64,000 bases of DNA from Aquimarina sp. Aq107 (GTDB lineage: Bacteria; Bacteroidota; Bacteroidia; Flavobacteriales; Flavobacteriaceae): positions 4,884,501 through 4,948,500 of the forward strand of contig NZ_OX030782.1 of assembly GCF_943733665.1 (NCBI RefSeq), in the 5' to 3' direction. Numbering within the stretch: the first letter of the stretch is position 1; each line of letters starts with the position of its first letter. Positions 36,483-44,773 of this stretch are shown piece after piece. The translations under genes and the position numbers were made by a program. A model generated the notes under the pieces. The model was not told where the DNA came from. It saw only the letters and a program-made list of their open reading frames with translations, and searched no databases.

Positions 36483-36971
36483 ATGAAAAAACAAATCAAA
36501 AAATTAGCACTATTTTGTATAATAGCACTAGTTGCATCGTGCTCAAAACCTGAATTAGACAATACAGATGAAACCTTAGCTACACCAAAAGTCGAAATTG
36601 TAGAAAGTGCAAAAGACTGGGGATTTCCGGGTGATGATGAATGGCAAATTCCACATCTTGTTGGGGTGTACGGTCCTTCTTCTTTAGATGCCTATGAGGT
36701 AGGAACGTATTCATATTTTCTGCCAAAAGATGTATTAGCTTCACTTCCTAGTAGCCTAAGAGGTTTTAGAATAAGATTTTGGGCAGAAAATACTTTTGGG
36801 TTTCTAATACCAATTCAAACCGATAACGTAGGTGCTAGTACTTCAAGCCTTAGTTTTCCTGTGTATGGAAGTGGTAGCACAACTAGGTGGCGCATAGAAT
36901 ATATGGTATATAATAAAAAAACAGGATCAGTTGTTGATTCAAAATTTAAAGATGTCTTAGTCACTAATTAA
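36483..36971 (+). CDS. Small lipoprotein under the 31-bp dyad promoter
   Basis: 162 residues, lipobox VASC (C20) followed by SKPELDNTDE. The mature protein starts with an acidic linker, then a compact beta-rich domain with DWGFPGDDEWQIPHL, GTYSYFLPKDVLASL and RWRIEYMVYNKKTG. No family is recognised. It forms a complete single-gene unit: dyad promoter upstream, strong hairpin downstream. Because it shares its promoter architecture with four other lipoprotein genes in this window, it is probably a member of a co-regulated surface set. Confidence 0.75.
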   Translation: MKKQIKKLALFCIIALVASCSKPELDNTDETLATPKVEIVESAKDWGFPGDDEWQIPHLVGVYGPSSLDAYEVGTYSYFLPKDVLASLPSSLRGFRIRFWAENTFGFLIPIQTDNVGASTSSLSFPVYGSGSTTRWRIEYMVYNKKTGSVVDSKFKDVLVTN

Positions 36972-36977
36972 TAAAAT

Positions 36978-37012
36978 AACCAAGTGGGTTGAATACTCAA
37001 CCCACTTGGTTT
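36978..37012 (+). terminator. Strong hairpin terminator after the 36483 gene
   Basis: Perfect 15-bp stem (36978-36992 with 36997-37011) and ATAC loop, seven bases after the stop codon; the T tail is short (TTT). It separates this unit from the next dyad promoter. Confidence 0.8.
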
Positions 37013-37036
37013 AGATTATGTATTTGTAAAAAAATA

Positions 37037-37097
37037 TCCGAATTCTTTGAAATTCAAACTTCTCGGACATGTAAGGTAAAATTGGAGTTTATTTTTG
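37037..37097 (+). promoter_or_regulatory. 31-bp dyad promoter, copy C
   Basis: Palindrome at 37037-37067 (arms TCCGA / TCGGA, core TTTGAAATTCAAA), 22-bp spacer, -7 element TATTTTTG (perfect) at 37090-37097. The gene starts at 37124, 27 bp beyond the -7 element. No -33 TTG at the usual distance. Confidence 0.83.
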
Positions 37098-37123
37098 ATC
37101 ATATGTTATTAAAAACGTGTGAT

Positions 37124-38149
37124 ATGAAAAATAGATTTAGAATTGGATACATTTTTAGGCTATTAACAGTTTTGTTGATTGTTTGTAGTTGTGAATTAAA
37201 AGAAGAAGATATACATGAAGAGGCTTCTCAGGTTTCTTCAGAAAAAATGCTCCCAATAGGTGGAATTACGCTTCCAAATACTGTAGTAAATGAAGAAACT
37301 CCATATGGAGGAAGAGCAGCTCATACTTCAACCGTGTTTGATGATAAAATGTGGGTGATTGCGGGCATCAGAAACCAATTTACGTATAACGATGTTTGGA
37401 GTAGCAAAGATGGTAAAAATTGGGAAGAAGTAAATCCTAATGCGTCATTTGCAGAGCGTTATGGTCATGCTATGACTGTAGCGGATAAGAACATGTGGAT
37501 TGTAGGAGGTACTCAAGGAAATCAGTACTTTAATGATGTTTGGCGCAGTACTAATGGAAAGGATTGGATACAGACTGCAAAAAATGCTCCTTTTTCTGCA
37601 CGTAGATGGCACACGCTGGCAAGCATAGAAAACAGGATGTTTTTGATTGGTGGGTTAAGTGATAATTTTGATGTAAAAGGAGATGTGTGGATTAGTAGTG
37701 ATGGAGTACAATGGAACTTGGTAACGAATCTAGCTCCATTTGGCAGGCGATATGGACATGCAACGGTGGTATATGATAATAAAATATGGGTTATCGGAGG
37801 ATACGACAATAATGGAAATTACCTAAATGATGTTTGGTATTCTATAAATGGATTTCAATGGAATTTAGCTACGACTAGCACTCAGTTTTCTCCTAGAAGA
37901 AATCACGCTGTTACCGTAAGTGAAAAAGGAATGTGGTTAACAGCAGGTATAGGTCCTAAAAATGATTATTATGATGATATTTGGTTTAGTCAAGATGGGA
38001 TTGCTTGGGAGCATGTGAATGTGAAGAAAAAATTTCCTTCTAGAGGATATCATACTTCTTTATATTTTGCTAATAAATTATTAGTTCTTAATGGTTTTAG
38101 TCTGGAAAATGGTGCTACATATTTTCAGGATATGTGGGGATATCAATAA
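37124..38149 (+). CDS. Kelch-type six-repeat lipoprotein under the 31-bp dyad promoter
   Basis: 341 residues from ATG 37124. The frame is open upstream to 36989, but that stretch contains the previous terminator, the dyad and the -7 element. Lipobox IVCSC followed by ELKEEDIHEE. Six kelch-like units follow, each with an R-x-x-H-x-x-x-V-x-x-x-x-M-W-V-x-G-G core and then N-D-V-W-x-S-x-D-G-x-x-W (for example RYGHAMTVADKNMWIVGGT). This predicts a six-bladed propeller on a lipid anchor, likely surface exposed. The binding partner is unknown. The 176-residue lipoprotein gene at 38184 follows after 34 bp and is probably co-transcribed. Confidence 0.88.
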   Translation: MKNRFRIGYIFRLLTVLLIVCSCELKEEDIHEEASQVSSEKMLPIGGITLPNTVVNEETPYGGRAAHTSTVFDDKMWVIAGIRNQFTYNDVWSSKDGKNWEEVNPNASFAERYGHAMTVADKNMWIVGGTQGNQYFNDVWRSTNGKDWIQTAKNAPFSARRWHTLASIENRMFLIGGLSDNFDVKGDVWISSDGVQWNLVTNLAPFGRRYGHATVVYDNKIWVIGGYDNNGNYLNDVWYSINGFQWNLATTSTQFSPRRNHAVTVSEKGMWLTAGIGPKNDYYDDIWFSQDGIAWEHVNVKKKFPSRGYHTSLYFANKLLVLNGFSLENGATYFQDMWGYQ

Positions 38150-38183
38150 TACTTGATAAGGTAAAAACAGGCTAGGTTTCGAT

Positions 38184-38714
38184 ATGAGATTAATCAGATT
38201 TTTAATGATTTTTATGCTAGCAATAGGTTGTGGTGATGATGATTCTTTAATCGATCAGATTTCTCCATCTTTTAGTATTACACCTATACCAATTGATCAG
38301 GTTAGTTCATTTATTCCATTTGGCGAGTCGTTAACTCCAACTCAACAAAATCCAGCGATTGAATATTTCTCCAATCAATCGGATATAGAGGTAAGAGCGG
38401 TTAGTGATGGTGTTGTAGAAGATATCAGAATGAATATAAATATTGAGGATTTAGAGGTATGGATAAAACCAAGTAATAATTCTAACTGGCTCATTATTTA
38501 TGACCATGTATTGGATATAAATATTTCTGTTGGTGATCAAGTGGATGCAGGTCAGATTATTGGTGTTATTGGTATTGGAAACAGGACAGAACTTCAAGTA
38601 AATGATGATCAAAATATAGCAAGGTGTCCACTACAATTCGGAACAGAAAATTTTGTACAACAACACATTAACTTTTCTGAAGAATGGTGTACTGCAGAAA
38701 CAGTTATTCCTTAG
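38184..38714 (+). CDS. Lipoprotein with degenerate M23 (LytM-like) peptidase fold
   Basis: 176 residues, lipobox LAIGC followed by GDDD. The segment VRAVSDGVVEDI ... WLIIYDHVLDINISVGDQVDAGQIIGVIG follows the pattern of M23 peptidases (A..DGVV ... YGHL ... V..G..V..GQ.IG..G). The zinc-binding HxH motif expected after GVIG is replaced by ELQV, so it is probably not an active peptidase. Two Cys near the C-terminus (RCPLQF, EEWCTAE) may form a disulfide. It sits 34 bp after the kelch lipoprotein gene, so the two may act together. Fold assignment by motif only, moderate certainty. Confidence 0.7.
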   Translation: MRLIRFLMIFMLAIGCGDDDSLIDQISPSFSITPIPIDQVSSFIPFGESLTPTQQNPAIEYFSNQSDIEVRAVSDGVVEDIRMNINIEDLEVWIKPSNNSNWLIIYDHVLDINISVGDQVDAGQIIGVIGIGNRTELQVNDDQNIARCPLQFGTENFVQQHINFSEEWCTAETVIP

Positions 38715-38778
38715 TAGGTCATCGATAAAATTTAATATGAGTTAAATAATTGCTTTATAGATTGTTAAGGGTGTGGGA

Positions 38779-39435
38779 ATGAATTACAGTAAAAAATATA
38801 ATTATCTTGATTTTAGAGAGTTTTTACAATATCCCTATTACCAGAAGATAGCGCGATTGAGCAGTGCAAAAAGATTACTTGAGTATCAAGTCGAATTCAT
38901 TGATATATACTCAAAATATATCCCACTATATCCTTCGGTCAAATGCGAACGCTTAGAATTTTTATATCTCTGTTATAGAACTGTGCAGGCTATGGATGAA
39001 AAACTGTTTCAGGATTTTGTCAATTTTAATTGGAGAGGAATAGTATGGGCTTGTTGGACAGGTTGCATAACGCCATATCCAAAATCATATATGATAGAAC
39101 AGCTAAAAGAAATAGAAGATGATCTGCCTTATAATAAATGGTTAATAGAAACTGCTGTCAACATTTTATCCGGAAAAAGTAAGGATGATGAATTATATAA
39201 TTACATATCTAAATTAAAATATTTCATAGGATTAATGCCAAGAGTGGAAATACCTTTACGGCCATTACCTAGTGAAAAACAATTACATAATCAGGAAATA
39301 TTTAGAAATAGATTAAAAACAATTTATCAGACGAAAGGCACAAATGAAGCAATCATTTTTTTTCAAAAAAATAAGTCTTCAATTTATGATGTGAGCTATA
39401 AAGAGTGGCTAAGAAATATATCCAAAATAAAGTAA
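38779..39435 (+). CDS. Cytosolic protein of unknown function
   Basis: 218 residues from ATG 38779; a GTG two codons upstream (38773) is an alternative. Mostly helical, rich in Tyr, Trp and Lys, without signal peptide or membrane helix. Visible features are NYLDFREFLQYPYYQKIARL near the start and NFNWRGIVWACWTGCITPYP in the middle. No family is recognised. It lies in an accessory run of poorly conserved genes between the M23-like lipoprotein and the SIMPL-domain protein. Confidence 0.65.
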   Translation: MNYSKKYNYLDFREFLQYPYYQKIARLSSAKRLLEYQVEFIDIYSKYIPLYPSVKCERLEFLYLCYRTVQAMDEKLFQDFVNFNWRGIVWACWTGCITPYPKSYMIEQLKEIEDDLPYNKWLIETAVNILSGKSKDDELYNYISKLKYFIGLMPRVEIPLRPLPSEKQLHNQEIFRNRLKTIYQTKGTNEAIIFFQKNKSSIYDVSYKEWLRNISKIK

Positions 39436-39498
39436 AAAAAGCTCTTTTAAATTCGGTTAACAACTTAATATTTATATAAATAATTTAAAAAAAACGTT

Positions 39499-40119
39499 AT
39501 GAACTTGATAAAAAAAATACTCATAGTTTTCATACTATGTCAAGGCTTTTTAAACGCACAACAACAAAATTCGATTTCGGTTATTGGTGAAGCGAATAAA
39601 ACAAATGAAATCAACACCTATATTGTAAATGTAGAATTTAGGGAAGTTATAGGTTATAAGAATAGAAATAATATTAATATAAAAAGCAAAACAGTAAGCG
39701 AATTAGAAAAGGAATTTGCAGCTGCATTAAGCAAAGTGAATATTAATTTCAGTCGTTTCGAAGAGGATATAATGTATCGTATTTCTTCTTATGATTATAC
39801 AAACTCTTCTTTTTATTTTTACAAGACAACTTCGTTAGATGAAGTAAAAAAAATAATAAGTCAAAAAATAGAAGGTGTCACTAATACTAAAGTAGATATT
39901 ATTGCTAAGGAAATGACCAATGAACAAATTGGAAAATTAACTAAAGAGGCTGTAGATGATGCGAGAAAAACAGCTGATCAGATAGCTATCAATATAGGAA
40001 AGAAAGTAGGAGACGTTATCCAAATTGAAAACCCAAATAACAAATACAAATATTATAATGCGGTGGCCGTAAAGGAGCCAACAAAGTATTATATTAAGGT
40101 TGTTTTTTCGCTAGAATAA
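39499..40119 (+). CDS. SIMPL-domain (DUF541-like) exported protein
   Basis: 206 residues with a signal peptide ending LNAQ. NSISVIGEANKTNEINTYIVNVEF at the start and EAVDDARKTADQIAINIGKKVGDVIQI near the end match the pattern of SIMPL/DUF541 periplasmic proteins, whose biochemical function is largely unknown, although relatives influence oxidative-stress resistance and signalling. The next gene begins two bases after the stop codon, so the two are translationally close and probably co-transcribed. Confidence 0.8.
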   Translation: MNLIKKILIVFILCQGFLNAQQQNSISVIGEANKTNEINTYIVNVEFREVIGYKNRNNINIKSKTVSELEKEFAAALSKVNINFSRFEEDIMYRISSYDYTNSSFYFYKTTSLDEVKKIISQKIEGVTNTKVDIIAKEMTNEQIGKLTKEAVDDARKTADQIAINIGKKVGDVIQIENPNNKYKYYNAVAVKEPTKYYIKVVFSLE

Positions 40120-40121
40120 TT

Positions 40122-40736
40122 ATGATTAAAATAGTTCAAATGAATCCAGTTTTATTAATGTGCCTATTATGTTTCCTAGGTTTAAGTTGTAATACTAAAT
40201 CAAAGAATTTAGAAAAGGTTTCTAGTATTGAAACCAAAGTAGAGGATACACTTGCTATAGGATATACCTATTGGTGGCCACAAAATGGTCCTTTTATTGG
40301 TAATTGTGGCGAAAAATACAGCCTGGTTTTTCTAGGAACTATTAATGAAATTTATAAAAAAACCGAAAAAGAACAGTATGGATCTCAAACGGGAATTGTA
40401 AGAATAGATGAGGTGCTTCTTTCAAAAGAACTTAAAAACAGCAGCTACCAAGAAGAAACATACGTTTCTTCGGATTGTTTTGCCAATGTAGATGTTAAGA
40501 AAGGAGATAAAGTGATCGTTTTTTGTTATGAATATGAAGGTAGTAATAGTATTCCTGGTGGAAAATCAATACTAAAGATTAACGACGGTAATGATCCAAT
40601 TGTAACATCAATAAAACGATACATTCAATCAGACCAAAATCCACGGTCTATCGAAGATGATGTACACATTTGGGATAAAATAGAACTTGGATCAGAACTG
40701 AGACAAATTATTTCTTGTAAAAAAACTATTCTCTAA
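40122..40736 (+). CDS. Lipoprotein of unknown function downstream of the SIMPL gene
   Basis: 204 residues; a second ATG at 40140 gives a tighter signal peptide. Lipobox LGLSC followed by NTKSK; here the post-Cys region is basic rather than acidic, so it may stay on the inner leaflet of the outer membrane. Features are YTYWWPQNGPFIGNCGEKYSLVF and the later motif YVSSDCFANVDVKKGDKVIVFCYEY, a beta-rich pattern with four Cys. This recalls TIMP/netrin-like OB folds, but the match is too weak to claim. Two bases separate it from the upstream gene and 12 bp from the RNA ligase gene. Confidence 0.72.
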   Translation: MIKIVQMNPVLLMCLLCFLGLSCNTKSKNLEKVSSIETKVEDTLAIGYTYWWPQNGPFIGNCGEKYSLVFLGTINEIYKKTEKEQYGSQTGIVRIDEVLLSKELKNSSYQEETYVSSDCFANVDVKKGDKVIVFCYEYEGSNSIPGGKSILKINDGNDPIVTSIKRYIQSDQNPRSIEDDVHIWDKIELGSELRQIISCKKTIL

Positions 40737-40748
40737 AATTAAAACCCA

Positions 40749-41768
40749 ATGATAGAAAGTTTTTCTGGATATGAAAAAATTGCCAAGAATTTAAAAGGTT
40801 TTGATGCTCATGATTTTAAATCTTTGGATAAGTTAGATTGGGTTGCAACAGAAAAAATACACGGTGCAAATTTTAGTTTTATCTATGAAAATAGAGAGCT
40901 TACATTTGCTAAAAGAAAGGAATTACTGACCTGGAAAAGTGATTTTTTTGGTTTTCAACTAGTGGTAAAACAAATCGAAAGTAATATTCTTGAGCTTTTT
41001 GAAGAGTTGAGCTTACAGTATAAAGCAACAAGATATATTATTTATGGAGAGCTTTTTGGAGGCATATATCCACATAAAAAGGTTACACCAGATAAAAGAG
41101 TACAGGCTATACAAACGGGTGTTTATTATGACCCTTCTATAAACTTCTTCGCCTTCGACATAGCAATAATTTCCGATGCTAAGTACTATCTATCGTATAA
41201 AGAAAGTATAAGGTATTTTGATAGATATAATATATCATTTGTCAAACCATTATTCGTTGGTAAATTATCAGAGGCTTTAAATTTTAATATATCAATAAAC
41301 TCTAAAATACCGCAAGAGTTAAACTTACCCAATATATCTGATAATTTAATCGAGGGAATAATAGTAAAACCATATGATTATACAATAAGTGTAAATAAGA
41401 GACCAGTCGTTAAAATTAAGAACAATAAGTTCGAAGAAGAAAATAAATTCCATCAGGCAAAAAAGTGGGCTTTTACTGAAAACACTAATTCTTATACAGA
41501 AGAACTATCATTTTTAATAGCTGAAATACGGAATTATTTGACTAAAAATAGATTAGATAGTGCTATTTCTAAAATAGGGGCTGTGGATCACAATAAGAAG
41601 CAAAGAATATCTGAATTAGAAAATGAATTTCTAGAAGATACTTTGCTGGATTTTAATTTGGATAATAATGGGATTTTAGAAGGTATGGATACAATAGAAA
41701 AGAAGTGGGTCATAGATCGAATAAGAGCTGATATTAGACAACTCATAGAAGACTTTAGGAGAGAATAA
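40749..41768 (+). CDS. Rnl2-like RNA ligase (nucleotidyltransferase)
   Basis: 339 residues. Motif I TEKIHGANFSF with the adenylation Lys at K36, motif III/IIIa FFAFDI, motif IV IEGIIVKP and motif V VVKIKN lie in the order and spacing of the Rnl2 branch of RNA ligases; T4 Rnl2 has a very similar KIHGTNF sequence. These enzymes seal 3'-OH/5'-phosphate nicks in double-stranded RNA through an AMP-lysine intermediate. The C-terminal 100 residues are helical, as in Rnl2. No signal peptide, so cytosolic. It starts 12 bp after a lipoprotein gene with no obvious RNA-repair partner (no kinase/phosphatase or RtcA/B). Ligase class secure; substrate unknown. Confidence 0.88.
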   Translation: MIESFSGYEKIAKNLKGFDAHDFKSLDKLDWVATEKIHGANFSFIYENRELTFAKRKELLTWKSDFFGFQLVVKQIESNILELFEELSLQYKATRYIIYGELFGGIYPHKKVTPDKRVQAIQTGVYYDPSINFFAFDIAIISDAKYYLSYKESIRYFDRYNISFVKPLFVGKLSEALNFNISINSKIPQELNLPNISDNLIEGIIVKPYDYTISVNKRPVVKIKNNKFEEENKFHQAKKWAFTENTNSYTEELSFLIAEIRNYLTKNRLDSAISKIGAVDHNKKQRISELENEFLEDTLLDFNLDNNGILEGMDTIEKKWVIDRIRADIRQLIEDFRRE

Positions 41769-41847
41769 GACTAATAAAAACCGAAGTTATGATTGTAGAT
41801 ACTAGTATGTTGTGTTTAATTGAAAAAATGATCTAAATATTAATTAA

Positions 41848-42351
41848 ATGGATGAGTTTGAAAAAAAATACCCATATCAAGGCAAATGGTTTTTAATCAT
41901 CTTAGGTATTATTCTTTTTGGAGGAGCCGCTGTTTTATTTTTTATTAAAGCTATTGATAATGAAAAAGGGTTAATTATTAATAAACTAATTAAGTTATCT
42001 GAAACAGAAGCGGCTATTTTTCATTGGATATTTTTTACCATTAGTCTTTTATTTGTAATTGCTGCATCTACTGGTGCATATCTCAAACTTAAAAAGAAAG
42101 AGTTTTTAGTATTAAAAACAAATTCTATTATTATTCCCCCAGTAGGTTTTAAAAGAGTAAGAACTGAAATCAAGTTTTCTAATGTCATATCTATAAATGA
42201 GATGGAAGTTAATAGAAATCTATTTTTGACAATTGTTTTTGAAGGTGGTAAACGAACAGTTACTAGCAATTTATTGGAAAAAAAATCCGACTATCAATAT
42301 ATCAAAACCTACATTTCAAACAAAATAAACACAACACAACAAGATGTATAA
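41848..42351 (+). CDS. Membrane protein with PH-like domain
   Basis: 167 residues. Two membrane helices (about 15-34 and 58-80) precede a cytosolic beta-rich domain (about 85-160): KTNSIIIPPVGFKRVR, IKFSNVISINEMEV and TIVFEGGKRTVTSN. This pattern resembles bacterial PH-like domains found behind paired membrane helices. The soluble domain is clearly related to the short protein at 44387 (shared IPP/IPS-G-KR and FEGGKR signatures). Function unknown. Confidence 0.75.
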   Translation: MDEFEKKYPYQGKWFLIILGIILFGGAAVLFFIKAIDNEKGLIINKLIKLSETEAAIFHWIFFTISLLFVIAASTGAYLKLKKKEFLVLKTNSIIIPPVGFKRVRTEIKFSNVISINEMEVNRNLFLTIVFEGGKRTVTSNLLEKKSDYQYIKTYISNKINTTQQDV

Positions 42352-42425
42352 TTCATGGCTACCCGCTGGCTAAGCTACGAAACTATGCATTAAACGATAT
42401 GCTTAACAAACTTTTCATCCCACAT

Positions 42426-42971
42426 ATGAAAGTAATGAGATTAATAACGTTTTTATTAGTACATATAATAAGTATACCTACTCTTCTTGGACAAGGGGAT
42501 CATAATCTTTATATAGAGAAAAACATTAATATGAATCTTGCTGGGGGAGTGGCTTATGGAATACAAGGTATAGCAATACCACCATATACTTTTAAGTTAT
42601 CTGCAGGTATAGAATATACTATTGGGAAAGGTTCAATATATGCCTTACCCGGAGTTTCTGCTGGAATTGCTCCAGTTATTTTTTTTCATTTTGAAACTGG
42701 TATGGGATATCGATTTATGACCATTGATTATAGTACGAATTTTTATAAGACTAAAGAAGATGAGGTGACGCGAAGATTCAGTAACGGAAATATTAATTTG
42801 GGAATTCGATTTAAACTAAACAAAAAACGACAACGTAATTTATTTTTATGGATTAAAGCAGGCAAAAGCATTTCTGAAAAAGGATATGATGATGAGTTTC
42901 CTCCAATATGGAATGGATATAATGTAGAAGCAAGGATTGTATATAAAGTTTTTAAATTGTTTAAAAAATGA
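42426..42971 (+). CDS. Exported, probably outer-membrane beta-barrel protein
   Basis: 181 residues from ATG 42426, which gives a clean signal peptide (MKVMRLITFLLVHIISIPTLLGQ); an ATG at 42399 would add nine residues before it. The mature protein alternates hydrophobic and polar residues with many Gly/Tyr (GGVAYGIQGIAIPPYTFKLSAG, GMGYRFMTIDYSTNFY), ends in an aromatic or hydrophobic strand followed by FKKK, and looks like a small barrel. The next gene overlaps its stop codon. No specific family recognised. Confidence 0.72.
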   Translation: MKVMRLITFLLVHIISIPTLLGQGDHNLYIEKNINMNLAGGVAYGIQGIAIPPYTFKLSAGIEYTIGKGSIYALPGVSAGIAPVIFFHFETGMGYRFMTIDYSTNFYKTKEDEVTRRFSNGNINLGIRFKLNKKRQRNLFLWIKAGKSISEKGYDDEFPPIWNGYNVEARIVYKVFKLFKK

Positions 42972-43441
42972 TGAGAGGGAGCAAAATTCTAATTTGTATT
43001 ACGTTTATGATTTGTCAGCATTTTTGCTTTTCACAAAAAGAAAAAGAATTTGCAAATCGAGAAGAAATAAAAGCAGAATGTCAGCAAATAATGGATGATT
43101 TTTCACAAAATAATGTTGTCGACGGTCTTATAAAAACAGGTATGATGTGGGTTTTCATACGAGATGAATATAAATATACACAGCAGAGAGCAATGGACCA
43201 CTTTAACACATTTGAAGTAGAATATGGGTCTTTAATTGGAAATAAGTTGGTGAAGGAAGATGTAATCGAAGATTTGATGTATATGATAACGTATGTCTTA
43301 AAATATGAAAGGAGTGGTGTACTAATAAAGTTTACATTTTATAAAGGGAAAAATGACAATTGGTATCTGAATGACTTTAAGTGGGATAATGATATACTAA
43401 GTTTGTTTAAAGAAAGCAGGAAAGAATTCACAGAATATTGA
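42968..43441 (+). CDS. Small exported protein of unknown function
   Basis: 157 residues with signal peptide ending CFSQ. The ATG overlaps the previous stop codon by four bases (a second ATG at 42971 is also possible), implying translational coupling with the barrel-like protein. The mature protein is charged, helical at the start (EKEFANREEIKAECQQIMDDF) and ends in a two-strand pattern (GVLIKFTFYKGKNDNWYLNDFKW) reminiscent of NTF2/DUF4878-like folds, but this is not certain. After it, 43442-43597 contains nothing recognisable before the next dyad promoter. Confidence 0.7.
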   Translation: MMRGSKILICITFMICQHFCFSQKEKEFANREEIKAECQQIMDDFSQNNVVDGLIKTGMMWVFIRDEYKYTQQRAMDHFNTFEVEYGSLIGNKLVKEDVIEDLMYMITYVLKYERSGVLIKFTFYKGKNDNWYLNDFKWDNDILSLFKESRKEFTEY

Positions 43442-43597
43442 GGAATTTTATAAACTAAGAGTAAGTACTAGACACTATCCATTCTGAATCAAAGTTTTTA
43501 TATCTCCTAATTCTTCAAATCTAAAACCGTAGCTAGTGGAGTGATAGATATATGTTAGGTATCTTTAATTGAAGACGGTATTAATTATCTAAATACG

Positions 43598-43658
43598 TCC
43601 GAATTTATTGAAATTCAAACTTTTCGGATAGTGAAAAAACCACCCTTATTTAAGTTTG
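43598..43658 (+). promoter_or_regulatory. 31-bp dyad promoter, copy D
   Basis: Palindrome at 43598-43628 with perfect outer arms (TCCGAA / TTCGGA) and core TTGAAATTCAA, 22-bp spacer, -7 element TAAGTTTG (perfect) at 43651-43658. The gene starts at 43687, 29 bp beyond the -7 element. The upstream flank AAATACG is shared with copy E. Confidence 0.84.
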
Positions 43659-43686
43659 CTTCATTAACATTAAAAACTTTTATAAA

Positions 43687-44286
43687 ATGAAAGCAATGAA
43701 AAATTTAATTGGATGTGTGATGATTGTATTACTATCCATATGCAGTATCTCTTGTGAGGGAGAAGATGGTGCGGTAGGACCGCAAGGCGAACAAGGTATT
43801 CAGGGTGATCAGGGTCCGCAAGGAGATCAAGGGGATCAGGGTGATCAGGGTGATCAAGGAGATACAGGAACAGCGAATGTTGTGTATTCTGATTGGATTG
43901 CCAGAGATTTCGAAGTTAGTGGGCCGCAACCATCCAACACGCAGTTACTAACTACACTTAGTGCTGCTGAGTTAAATCTTAGTGAAGATGTAGTATTAGT
44001 TTATGGGCGTCGTGAAGCAAACGCTATTTTGTCTGAGGTATATCAACTTCCTTATGCTCTCACTAGCCAACAGGAGTATTATACTTTTCAGGTAGCAAAT
44101 TTTACAACTGGTGTAACTATACGAATTGAAGTGTCAGCATTGGATAATGATGGAAATAACAATTTCAATTTTTTTAATGACTTCAGATATGTCATAATTC
44201 CTGGTGGAGTAGCTGCTGGAAAATCTGCAACGGATTATGAAAACATGTCTTATGAAGAAATAGTTCAACTTTTTAACATCCAATAA
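43687..44286 (+). CDS. Collagen-like lipoprotein, copy 1, under the 31-bp dyad promoter
   Basis: 199 residues (ATG 43696 is an alternative start). Lipobox SISC followed by EGEDGAVG, then a collagen-type Gly-X-Y stretch (about 28-58) whose second half is four GDQ triplets in tandem. A globular domain follows, ending in FRYVIIPGGVAAGKSATDYE and NMSYEEIVQLFNIQ. The Gly-X-Y segment may trimerise. The C-terminal domain is nearly the same in the second copy at 45244. Promoter, length and layout suggest a surface stalk carrying a small head domain. Function unknown. Confidence 0.85.
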   Translation: MKAMKNLIGCVMIVLLSICSISCEGEDGAVGPQGEQGIQGDQGPQGDQGDQGDQGDQGDTGTANVVYSDWIARDFEVSGPQPSNTQLLTTLSAAELNLSEDVVLVYGRREANAILSEVYQLPYALTSQQEYYTFQVANFTTGVTIRIEVSALDNDGNNNFNFFNDFRYVIIPGGVAAGKSATDYENMSYEEIVQLFNIQ

Positions 44287-44305
44287 TCGTCCTAGAATAA
44301 TTTAA

Positions 44306-44336
44306 AAAACTCTGAGTCTTTTATCTCGGGGTTTTT
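44306..44336 (+). terminator. Intrinsic terminator after the first collagen-like gene
   Basis: 11-bp stem with two G-U pairs (44306-44316 with 44325-44335), 8-nt loop, ending in TTTTT. Confidence 0.75.
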
Positions 44337-44386
44337 ATAAATTTTTATGAGTATTAGGGATTCAGGTTAATGAGAAAAAATATTGT

Positions 44387-44707
44387 ATGAGTGAACAAGT
44401 ATCGAGGAGTAGAAATTCATTTTTCATTACAGAAGAAAAGAAATATAAATATTTGGGAGGGTATTTGACCATAGATGATTTTAAAATAAGAATACCATCC
44501 ATAGGTTTAAAAAGAAAGTTCACCACTATAGCGCTATTGAGCATATTTGAAATCAATGAAGTTTATATCAATGATAGTTATTTATTAATTCTTCATTTCG
44601 AAGGTGGAAAAAGAAATATTAGTAGCAACCTAATGTCCAAAAAGGATGAATATTTAGAAATTAAAAAATTGATTTTGATTAAATCAAATAACAATGGTAT
44701 AAGTTGA
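44387..44707 (+). CDS. Soluble PH-like domain protein, paralogue of the 41848 product
   Basis: 106 residues without signal peptide or membrane helix. FKIRIPSIGLKRKFTTIALLSIFEINEVYINDSYLLILHFEGGKRNISSNLMSKKDEY matches the soluble domain of the 41848 protein in order and spacing, so it is a stand-alone version of that domain. It could have lost the membrane part or be a partner. It lies between the two collagen-like genes, 100 bp after a terminator. Confidence 0.7.
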   Translation: MSEQVSRSRNSFFITEEKKYKYLGGYLTIDDFKIRIPSIGLKRKFTTIALLSIFEINEVYINDSYLLILHFEGGKRNISSNLMSKKDEYLEIKKLILIKSNNNGIS

Positions 44708-44773
44708 AATTACCCTGAAAACACAGAAGATTATAGGTGTAGTTTTAAGGAAAATTATAAAAATTAAAACACT

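Noticed and set aside
36989..37123. Long upstream extension of the kelch lipoprotein frame
   Set aside because: The extension lies over a hairpin terminator, the 31-bp dyad and the -7 element, and would bury the lipoprotein signal peptide; ATG 37124 is the sound start.
40122..42351. RNA ligase neighbourhood as an anti-phage defence island
   Set aside because: No nuclease, toxin, sensor or helicase accompanies the ligase; neighbours are exported or small membrane proteins.
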